Shown here: piece after piece, positions 22,859 to 28,348 of the stretch | How the letters are laid out: each line of letters opens with the position of its first letter | Numbering within the stretch: position 1 is the first letter of the stretch | Source: Micavibrio_C sp964577255 | Lineage (GTDB): Bacteria; Pseudomonadota; Alphaproteobacteria; Micavibrionales; Micavibrionaceae | Direction of reading: 5' to 3' | NCBI GenBank assembly: GCA_964577255.1 | Contig: CAZNYM010000023.1 | Coordinates: forward strand, 1 to 28,348 | Length of the DNA stretch: 28,348 bases | The notes under the pieces: generated by a model | Seen by the model: only the letters and a program-made list of their open reading frames with translations | Database searches by the model: none | What the model was told of the DNA's origin: nothing | Translations under genes and position numbers: made by a program

Positions 22859-23656
22859 CTACTTCTTCTCCGGGTAAAACACGCCGCGCACGCGCTGGCC
22901 GGAAGACGCGCCGCCGCCAATCATGCGGCTCTGATTGGTGGTGAGGTTGACCTCGGCGCGCGCGCCTTCGAGCACGTTTGCGCCCTGGGTGACCTTCACG
23001 CTGCCGATCAGCTCGGCGATATTGGTTTCCTGCCGCCATACGCCGCGGTCGCCGCGCAGCACCTCGCGCGGTGTGGTGATGATGACATTGCCCTGGGCCT
23101 CGAGCCGCGTCAGCACGCGCCGGCGGGTGGCGGGGTCCTCGGTGAAAAAGGCAGCGGCGCTGTCGGCCTGCATTTTTTCATCGCCCTGCACCACCAGCAC
23201 GCTGCCGAACGCGGAAAGACGTCCCTCCGGCACGGCGTATTCGAAGCGTTCGCGCGCGGTGATCGTGCGGCCCGGCATGGTCATGCGCAGATCCTGCCCG
23301 GTCAGGGTGGCAAGGCCGGTCGCGACGTCATAGACGATTTTGTCGCCGGCGGCGCTGCCGCCTTTCGATTCCAGTTTGACGCCGCCCTCGCCGCCCAGGC
23401 GATAGATATCGACGTTGCTTTTGGCAGTTTCGCGGTAGTCGGCGGTCAGAAGATCGGCATCGAGGCTCATGTCGCCCTGCTGCGCCCGCGCCCGTCCGCG
23501 CGCGACGAATTGCTTGGCGTTGCGATTCCATTCCAGTGTCTGGTCGGCGGTGATTTCAAGCGGCGCGCCGCCCGCTTTCGCCGCGTCCTGTGCCTGCGCG
23601 GGAACGGCCAGCAGCAATAAAGACAGAACCGCCAGCGGCGCGAAAAACTTTGTCAT
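22859..23656 (-). CDS. lptA: LPS transport periplasmic protein LptA
   Basis: A 265-residue secreted protein. It has a signal peptide (MTKFFAPLAVLSLLLLAVPAQAQ, cleavage after AQA) and an OstA/LptA beta-jellyroll beginning LEITADQTLEWNRNAKQFVA and continuing with GDMSLDADLLTADYRE and repeated G-N-V-I-I / G-S-V-K-V strands. LptA bridges LptC and LptD across the periplasm. It is longer than enteric LptA, as usual in alphaproteobacteria. The ATG at 23656 shares its A with the lptC stop codon (TGATG); GGGAGGA lies 6 bases upstream of it. A GTG at 23659 is the alternative. Confidence 0.92.
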   Translation of the reverse strand: MTKFFAPLAVLSLLLLAVPAQAQDAAKAGGAPLEITADQTLEWNRNAKQFVARGRARAQQGDMSLDADLLTADYRETAKSNVDIYRLGGEGGVKLESKGGSAAGDKIVYDVATGLATLTGQDLRMTMPGRTITARERFEYAVPEGRLSAFGSVLVVQGDEKMQADSAAAFFTEDPATRRRVLTRLEAQGNVIITTPREVLRGDRGVWRQETNIAELIGSVKVTQGANVLEGARAEVNLTTNQSRMIGGGASSGQRVRGVFYPEKK

Positions 23657-24312
23657 CACAATCCTCCCATGCCCTGCGTGAGCACCAGCCGGGCCGGGCC
23701 GGTGAAGATGAGGAGGCCCTGGGCTTCCTCGAGTTTCATGCCAGTCGCATCAAGCGTGCCGGCGGGGCCCGCGACGCTGACGGGCTGGTCCGACCAGGCA
23801 CGCTTCTCGCGCGTATCGAGCATCAGGCGCGCCGTGACCGCTTCATAACCGCCGCCGTCGCGCAGCACCACCTGGCCGTCGAGTGTAAGCTTGCCGGCTT
23901 TTTGCCGGTAAACGCCGTTTTGCGCCGTGAGCGTAAAGGACTGCCCCGTGCCGGTTAGGGTGCCCTGCGGGTCCTCGAGCAGCAGCACTTCCGGATCCTG
24001 CGCGCTCTGGAAAGCGCGGCTGGCGGTAATGACATAAGGATTGTTGTTCTGGTCCGCGCTTTCGAAGCGCGGATTGATCAGCTCGTTCTGCGCGATCGCG
24101 CCCGGTTTGCCGAGATCATCCTGCTCGACCGGCTGGATGGTTTTCTCCATGCGCGGCCACGACAACACGATGACGACGATCACGCCCGCCAGCAGAGGCA
24201 GGATCAGGCGCATGATTTTTATGAAGCGGGTATAGCTGCGCACGGAACCGGTGGCCGCGTCGCCGTCGCGGTCAAGAAGCGCCAGGCGGTCTTTGCTTTC
24301 GTCCTGCGCCAT
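23656..24312 (-). CDS. lptC: LPS export protein LptC
   Basis: A 218-residue single-pass inner-membrane protein. After a polar cytoplasmic start, residues about 32-51 (KIMRLILPLLAGVIVVIVLS) form the transmembrane helix, followed by a periplasmic LptC/OstA-like domain (NPRFESADQNNNPYVITASR, DPQGTLTGTGQSFTLTA, then repeated beta strands). It docks LptA onto the LptBFG complex. The ATG at 24312 begins 3 bases after the kdsD stop, and its stop overlaps the lptA start, so kdsD-lptC-lptA are tightly coupled. Confidence 0.92.
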   Translation of the reverse strand: MAQDESKDRLALLDRDGDAATGSVRSYTRFIKIMRLILPLLAGVIVVIVLSWPRMEKTIQPVEQDDLGKPGAIAQNELINPRFESADQNNNPYVITASRAFQSAQDPEVLLLEDPQGTLTGTGQSFTLTAQNGVYRQKAGKLTLDGQVVLRDGGGYEAVTARLMLDTREKRAWSDQPVSVAGPAGTLDATGMKLEEAQGLLIFTGPARLVLTQGMGGL

Positions 24313-24315
24313 GCT

Positions 24316-25317
24316 TCAGGCGACGCCCGCCTGCAGGCAGGTCTGGACGCGGAGCAGGCCCACGAGCTTGCCGTTTTCCATCACCGTCAGGCAGGTGATG
24401 GGCTGCTTGAAGCCATTGAGCATCATGGCAAGCGCCTCGGCGGCCAACGCCGAGGATTCGATCGATTTGGGGTTCGGTGTCATGATGTCGGCGACAGTTT
24501 TTTCCAGCAGGCCCGGATTCATGTGCCGGCGCAAATCGCCGTCGGTGATGATGCCCTTGAGATTGTTCTTGTCGTCAACCGCGACCAGCGCGCCCATGTT
24601 CTTGCCAGTCATGACCAGAAGCGCCTTGTCCATTTTATCGGCGGGCGCGACGAGCGGCATGTCGGCGAGAGGGTGCATGAGGTCGCGCACCAGGCGCAGC
24701 TTCTGGCCCAGTTTGCCGCCCGGGTGGAAGACCTTAAACTGCTCCTTGGTCAGGCCCATCTCCTCAAGCAGCGCGACGGCAAGCGCATCGCCGAGCGCCA
24801 TCATCATGGTGGTCGAGGTGGTGGGCGCCAGGCCGTTCGGGCAAGCTTCGGGTACCTTGGGCAAAAGCAGTTTGATGTCGGCGTGCTGCGCCAGTGCGCC
24901 TTGCGGGTTCGCGGTCATGGCGATCAGGGTGATACCGAAGCGGCGGGTATAGGCGATGAGATCGGACAGCTCGGGACTTTCGCCGGAATTGGAAAGCAGC
25001 AGCACGACGTCGTGCGCGGTGACCATGCCGAGGTCGCCGTGGCTGGCCTCGCCCGCGTGCACGTAATAGGCCGGCGTGCCGGTCGAGGCGAAGGTGGCGG
25101 CAAGCTTGGAGGCAACATGGCCGCTTTTGCCGATGCCGGCGACGATCAAGCGGCCGCCCTGGGCCCGCTTCATCGCGCTGATGGCGGCGACGGCGGCGGC
25201 GAAGCTTTCATCAAGCCCCCGGGCGAGCTGGCGCAGGCCTTCGGCTTCGGCCTCGATCACGCGGCGGCCGCTCTCGAGTGCGGCGGTTCCGGGTACTGGT
25301 GCGGGTTTGGCGCTCAT
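24316..25317 (-). CDS. kdsD: D-arabinose 5-phosphate isomerase, KdsD/KpsF type
   Basis: A 333-residue SIS-domain isomerase converting ribulose 5-phosphate to arabinose 5-phosphate for Kdo and lipopolysaccharide synthesis. The SIS domain (about 45-185) shows VAGIGKSGHVASKLAATFAS, HAGEASHGDLGMVTAHDVVL and LLSNSGESPELSDLI. Two CBS domains follow (from about 215, RDLMHPLADMPLV, and about 275, DIMTPNPKSIESSA). The length is standard. I chose the ATG at 25317 (MSAKPAPVPG) over a TTG at 25353, which overlaps rnd. The position before lptC supports an envelope role. Confidence 0.94.
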   Translation of the reverse strand: MSAKPAPVPGTAALESGRRVIEAEAEGLRQLARGLDESFAAAVAAISAMKRAQGGRLIVAGIGKSGHVASKLAATFASTGTPAYYVHAGEASHGDLGMVTAHDVVLLLSNSGESPELSDLIAYTRRFGITLIAMTANPQGALAQHADIKLLLPKVPEACPNGLAPTTSTTMMMALGDALAVALLEEMGLTKEQFKVFHPGGKLGQKLRLVRDLMHPLADMPLVAPADKMDKALLVMTGKNMGALVAVDDKNNLKGIITDGDLRRHMNPGLLEKTVADIMTPNPKSIESSALAAEALAMMLNGFKQPITCLTVMENGKLVGLLRVQTCLQAGVA

Positions 25318-25333
25318 GGCCCGCAGAGTGGCT

Positions 25334-25966
25334 TTAATGGGCGAAAATGTCAAATTCGGGCCAGCCGGCGAGATCGAGCGCGGCGCGGACCGGCAGAAAG
25401 TCGAAACAGGCCTGGGCTAGCTTCTTGCGGCCCTCGCGCGCTAGCATGTCGTCGAGCCGGTCGCGGATCTCGTGCAGATACAGGACGTCGTGCGCGGCGT
25501 ATTCGATCTGCTCGCGCGAAAGCTTGTCCTGGCCCCAGTCGGAGGATTGCTGCTGCTTGTTCATCTCAAGCCCCAGAATTTCGCGGCATAATTCACGCAA
25601 GCTGTGCTTGTCGGTGTAGGTGCGGCACAGGGTGGAGGCGATCTTGGTGCAGTAAACCGGCTTCACATCCACGCCCAGCGCGTGCTTGAGGATGGCGATG
25701 TCAAAACGCGCGAAGTGGAAGATCTTGGTGACCTTGGGGTCGGCCAGAAGTTTCTTGAGGTTGGGGGCGTTATAGGCGCCGGGCTTGAACTGCACCAGAT
25801 GCGCGGTGCCGTCGCCGCCCGAAAGCTGCACCAGGCACAGCCGGTCGCGGCTGTTCTTGAGGCCCATGGCTTCGGTGTCGACAGCCACGGCGCCGCCGAA
25901 CTTCACGCCGCGCGGCAGGTCGCCCTTGTGCAGCTCGATCTTGATCTTCTTGCTTTTCGCGGCCAT
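25334..25966 (-). CDS. rnd: Short RNase D-type 3'-5' exonuclease
   Basis: A 210-residue DEDD exonuclease. Motif I is AVDTEAMGL (Asp30, Glu32), motif II is FHFARFDIAIL, and motif III is YAAHDVLYLHEI. No HRDC domains follow, so this is the short alphaproteobacterial form rather than full-length enteric RNase D; trimming of tRNA or other RNA 3' ends is the likely role. It heads the operon with kdsD and the lpt genes, with 16 bases to kdsD. Its ribosome-binding site (GGGGA) lies in the 3' arm of a hairpin at 25972-25996. Confidence 0.9.
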   Translation of the reverse strand: MAAKSKKIKIELHKGDLPRGVKFGGAVAVDTEAMGLKNSRDRLCLVQLSGGDGTAHLVQFKPGAYNAPNLKKLLADPKVTKIFHFARFDIAILKHALGVDVKPVYCTKIASTLCRTYTDKHSLRELCREILGLEMNKQQQSSDWGQDKLSREQIEYAAHDVLYLHEIRDRLDDMLAREGRKKLAQACFDFLPVRAALDLAGWPEFDIFAH

Positions 25967-25971
25967 GAAAA

Positions 25972-25996
25972 AATCCCCTTTATAATAGGGGGGATT
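25972..25996 (-). other. Hairpin with T-run directly before the rnd start codon
   Basis: Arms 25990-25996 and 25972-25978 form a 7-bp stem (AATCCCC/GGGGATT) with an 11-base AT-rich loop; on the minus strand it runs into six T and then the ATG. It looks like a weak terminator, and it also buries the GGGGA ribosome-binding site. Confidence 0.45.
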
Positions 25997-26056
25997 CTAC
26001 TCTGCCAGGCGGCGATTGCAACCGGGAGGCGCGAAGATTTTCCGCAGGCGGGAACG

Positions 26057-26632
26057 CTACTCCGGGCACTCCAGCCGGTAGTGCGTCTTGCCACGGACGA
26101 TCTCCACGCGCCTTCCTTCATGGCCGGGGCAGGAATGTTCTCTCTCGGCGGCGGTCTCCGCGGCGGGCAGATGCGGCAGGACGACCAGGCGGCCTTGATT
26201 GCGGTCGTCGTCGATGCGGTGGTTATAATTAAGCGCCGCGTTGCCGGCTGCGCCGTACACAAGCGGCGCAAGCGTCAGAAGCAGGCCGGTTTTTTTTGTC
26301 AGCCCTTCCCTGAAGGTTTGAACAAGGCGCGCGCCCAGGGTGCCCTCGGTGGCAAGGGCGAAGCGGGCAGTCAGCGATAAGGCCACGCCCGCGGCGCCGC
26401 CCGCCACGGTGTCGAGGCCCATCGCCACCACGTTGGTTTTGTTGAAAAGGGTTTCCCAGGTGATGCAGGCAAGAGCGGTCGCGCCCAGGCCGGTGCAAAA
26501 GGCTTCGCGCTCAGGATTGGGTTCGCGCCGGCGCACCGTGAAATCGGCAAAGATGACGCGGTTGCCGGCATCGATCAGATGCCTGGCGGAAGCATCGAAG
26601 GCGGCGGCACTCAGGGGAGAGGACGGGGCCAT
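26057..26632 (-). CDS. Uncharacterised membrane-associated protein
   Basis: A 191-residue protein read from the ATG at 26632 (MAPSSPLSAAAF). An AAAGG element lies upstream. Two hydrophobic Gly/Ala-rich stretches (about 85-105, TVAGGAAGVALSL, and about 125-145, TGLLLTLAPLVYGAAGNAAL) could be membrane hairpins. The C-terminal part contains HSCPGHEG and YRLECPE, with two cysteines. I recognise no family. The gene lies between tRNA-Leu and rnd on the same strand, 90 bases from each, and probably has its own promoter. Confidence 0.62.
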   Translation of the reverse strand: MAPSSPLSAAAFDASARHLIDAGNRVIFADFTVRRREPNPEREAFCTGLGATALACITWETLFNKTNVVAMGLDTVAGGAAGVALSLTARFALATEGTLGARLVQTFREGLTKKTGLLLTLAPLVYGAAGNAALNYNHRIDDDRNQGRLVVLPHLPAAETAAEREHSCPGHEGRRVEIVRGKTHYRLECPE

Positions 26633-26663
26633 GCCTATACCTTTGTTTATGAAAACAGGAGGG

Positions 26664-26692
26664 AGGCTAGGGCAAGACAAAAGCTATGTCAA
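26664..26692 (-). promoter_or_regulatory. Candidate promoter for the gene at 26057-26632
   Basis: On the minus strand TTGACA (26687-26692), a 17-base spacer and TAGCCT (26664-26669). The -35 is perfect and the -10 is weak. Confidence 0.3.
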
Positions 26693-26722
26693 ATATATTT
26701 AACAGAAGAAAGACAGGGAAAA

Positions 26723-26809
26723 TGGTGCCCAAAAGAAGACTCGAACTTCCACGACCTTTCGGCCACACGGACCTGAACCGTGCGCGTCTACCAATTCCGC
26801 CATTTGGGC
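26723..26809 (-). tRNA. tRNA-Leu (anticodon CAG)
   Basis: An 87-base tRNA on the minus strand, CCA included in the gene. The acceptor stem is GCCCAAA (5', 26809-26803) paired with TTTGGGC, discriminator A, then encoded CCA (26725-26723). The D-arm GGCGGAATTGGTAGAC, the anticodon loop TTCAGGT, the long variable arm (GTGGCCGAAAGGTCGTG) and the T-arm GTTCGAGTC are all present. The long variable arm with anticodon CAG identifies leucine (CUG codons). Confidence 0.96.
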
Positions 26810-26824
26810 TGACCGGACGGCGGA

Positions 26825-26853
26825 TACTTAACGCAGGGTGACAAAATTGTCAA
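26825..26853 (-). promoter_or_regulatory. Promoter of tRNA-Leu
   Basis: On the minus strand TTGACA (26848-26853), 17 bases, then TAAGTA (26825-26830). It ends 15 bases before the mature tRNA 5' end, a suitable distance for a short 5' leader removed by RNase P. Confidence 0.5.
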
Positions 26854-26945
26854 ACGCGATTACTCTTTCCCCGCCGCCGTTTTTAAGGCCTGGTTAACCC
26901 GGGGCTGGCACAATGTCCCGGTAAGGTTCAAAGCGAGATCCGCCC

Positions 26946-27782
26946 ATGAAAATCCTTGTTATCGACCGCGATACGCTGTCCACCCAGCTGATCAAGTCCC
27001 GCCTGGAGGTCAAAGGCCACCAAGTGGTGGAGGAGTCCGTCAAGAACAACGCCCTCCAGCGTCTGGAAAAAGAACCTTTCGACACCGTTTTCATCGACCC
27101 CGCGCCGCTCAACAACGCGCGCCCGGTGGTGCTGGGCATCCGCCGCGCGGTGCGCGGCTACCCTTATGTGGTGCTGATTTCCCAGGACATCGCGCCCGAG
27201 GAAGCGCTGCGCTCCGGCGCGAACGACATTATGACCAAGCCTCTCGACCATTCGGCGCTCGACCGCATGATGGGCAACGCCGAGCGGCTGACCAGCCTGA
27301 TCCGCCGCATCGGCGACGAGAAGGAAGATTTCCCCAGCGCCGGCGGCGTAATAGCGAAGTCAGCGTTCAACCAGCTGTTCCTTTCCTGTATCGACCGCGC
27401 CGACCGTTACGGCGAGCGCTCGTTCCTGGTGTTCATCGCCGTCAAGAACTACCAGGAGATCATCGGGCTCGACGGCGCCTATTCCGCCGAATACGCCACG
27501 GCCAAGCTGTCACAGTATCTGGTGCGCCTGCGCCGCCAGTCCGACATTATCGCCCAGACGGGCAAAAGCGAATTCTGCCTGATGCTCCAGCGGCCGATGT
27601 ACGAAACCGAGCCGATGGAAGCCGCCAACCGCTTCGCCGACGCGCTGCGCCGCTTCGACGACATCTGCGCCACCGACAAGGTGAAGGTCGAAGTATCAGT
27701 CAGCCTGGTCGACCTGCCGATCGGCAACAAGCTGGTCGAGCACGTGGTCAGCTTCACCAAGCAAAAAGCGCAGGCGCTGTAG
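26946..27782 (+). CDS. Response regulator with REC domain and degenerate GGDEF-like domain
   Basis: A 278-residue protein. The receiver domain (1-115) has MKILVIDRD acidic residues at 7 and 9, phospho-acceptor Asp51 (VFIDP) and Lys98 (MTKP). After a linker, residues about 140-275 follow the GGDEF fold order (FNQLFLSCIDRADRYGERSF, FLVFIAVKNYQEI, then RRQSDIIAQTGKSEFCLML), but the active-site motif is TGKSEF (205-210) instead of GG(D/E)EF and the metal-site Asp is lost. It is probably not a diguanylate cyclase; it may bind a partner or nucleotide. The kinase is unknown. Start ATG 26946; it diverges from the tRNA. Confidence 0.78.
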   Translation: MKILVIDRDTLSTQLIKSRLEVKGHQVVEESVKNNALQRLEKEPFDTVFIDPAPLNNARPVVLGIRRAVRGYPYVVLISQDIAPEEALRSGANDIMTKPLDHSALDRMMGNAERLTSLIRRIGDEKEDFPSAGGVIAKSAFNQLFLSCIDRADRYGERSFLVFIAVKNYQEIIGLDGAYSAEYATAKLSQYLVRLRRQSDIIAQTGKSEFCLMLQRPMYETEPMEAANRFADALRRFDDICATDKVKVEVSVSLVDLPIGNKLVEHVVSFTKQKAQAL

Positions 27783-27822
27783 GGCCGGAGCCTCCGGCAG
27801 AACGTTTTCTGCTCCCTCCCGT

Positions 27823-27977
27823 CGTTTTTAACCACCAAGAACACGAAGGCCACCAAGCTTTCCTTGTTATTTTCCATGAAGGAGAAAAGCCGGAAAAGTT
27901 CCGACGGTGCCAGGAATAAAAACACAGGCGCGATCTCTTGGTGTTCTTCGTGCTCTTGGTGGTTAAATTTTTAAACG
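27823..27977. repeat. MITE-like element with 31-base terminal inverted repeats
   Basis: Arms 27827-27857 and 27937-27967 are inverted repeats with 28 of 31 bases identical. The core is AACCACCAAGAACACGAAG, a motif known as a dispersed repeat in many bacteria, often near GxxExxY-protein genes. Outer ends both begin CGTTT (27823; 27977 in reverse). The 79-base centre has no coding potential. It fills most of the 241-base gap between the REC gene and folC; nothing else is seen there except a small GC hairpin just after 27782. Confidence 0.72.
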
Positions 27978-28023
27978 CAAAAATTTTTCCGATTTTGCCG
28001 CCCTGTGCTAGAACCTTCCGGCC

Positions 28024-28348
28024 ATGTCAGACACTCTGCCCGATCCGCAGGCGCCGTTCGCGGACAAGCTTGCCTATCTGTACGGCCTGCGCCGCCACCG
28101 GCTGTTCCGCGCCGATCCGGATTTCCGGGACGGGTATCTCGCGTTTCTGGCGCGCCTCGGCAATCCGCATGAAAATCTGCCGCCGGTCGTGCATGTCGCC
28201 GGCACCAACGGCAAGGGGTCGACCGTCGCCTTTATCCGCGCGATGGCCGAGGCCGGCGGGCGGCGCTGCCACGTCTATACCTCGCCGCACCTGATTCGCT
28301 TCAACGAGCGGATCGCAGTCGCCGGGCAGGAGGCGACGGACGAGAAGC
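28024..28348 (+). CDS. folC: Folylpolyglutamate synthase / dihydrofolate synthase (N-terminal part, runs off window)
   Basis: 108 codons from the ATG at 28024 to the window edge without a stop. The sequence has the Mur-ligase-like start YLYGLRRHRLFRADPDF, then LPPVVHVAGTNGKGSTVAF with the P-loop GTNGKGST, and the family signature VYTSPHLIRFNERI. FolC adds glutamate to dihydropteroate and to folates. In many alphaproteobacteria accD lies just upstream; here the MITE-like element and the REC gene are there instead. Confidence 0.93.
   Translation, partial: MSDTLPDPQAPFADKLAYLYGLRRHRLFRADPDFRDGYLAFLARLGNPHENLPPVVHVAGTNGKGSTVAFIRAMAEAGGRRCHVYTSPHLIRFNERIAVAGQEATDEK

Noticed and set aside
25318..25353. 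TTG start extending kdsD
   Set aside because: Overlaps the end of rnd and adds residues not seen in the family; the ATG at 25317 gives normal length.
1..28348. CRISPR arrays, rRNA genes, insertion sequences with transposase
   Set aside because: None seen on either strand; the only mobile-element-like feature is the MITE-like repeat near 27.9 kb.

Overview
The window is a GC-rich stretch of an alphaproteobacterial chromosome, probably a draft or metagenome assembly because it contains a 100-N scaffold gap. The placement rests on gene content and order: addB / murU-like / tsaE / divL / ahcY is a classic alphaproteobacterial neighbourhood, rnd-kdsD-lptC-lptA-lptB is the usual LPS-export cluster, the DivL-type kinase carries tyrosine at its H-box, and one promoter holds an alphaproteobacterial LexA box (GTTC-N7-GTTC). 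I cannot name the genus.

Layout. 1-2178 (minus): 5' part of addB, a MurU-like nucleotidyltransferase, tsaE. 2237-4461: a small secreted protein, then an AT-richer two-gene island (a multi-pass membrane protein convergent with a peptidoglycan-binding/MuF-like phage-derived protein with an unassigned C-terminal domain). 4458-6791: divL. 6918-8206: two unrecognised genes. 8210-9526: ahcY. 9626-12527: an unrecognised gene, the scaffold gap with duplicated 55-base edges, rapZ, cysS. 12540-15622: poorly characterised small genes, a CHCC zinc-finger protein and a RimK-type ATP-grasp ligase. 15698-21491: xseA, diverging from putA, lolA and recR. 21496-21978: a lone phage-structural-like gene behind an SOS promoter and two tandem intrinsic terminators. 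22001-25966: lptB, lptA, lptC, kdsD, rnd (minus). 26057-28348: an unrecognised membrane-associated protein, tRNA-Leu(CAG), a REC plus degenerate GGDEF protein, a MITE-like inverted repeat and the start of folC.

Most genes are housekeeping: recombination repair (AddB, XseA, RecR), envelope biogenesis (LptABC, KdsD, LolA, MurU-like), translation (TsaE, CysS, tRNA-Leu), methyl cycle (AhcY), proline catabolism (PutA), cell-cycle signalling (DivL) and folate metabolism (FolC).

The most unusual signal is a pair of isolated phage-derived genes, 3393-4349 and 21496-21837, inserted next to housekeeping genes about 17 kb apart. Both have the same leader plan: a TTGACA element, a -10-like box, a hairpin beginning exactly 9 bases after the -10, a second GC-rich hairpin with a T-tract, then the ribosome-binding region and ATG. 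One promoter contains a perfect LexA box; the other gene looks like a toxin-type PG-binding/MuF fusion facing a possible membrane immunity protein. These functional readings are inference.
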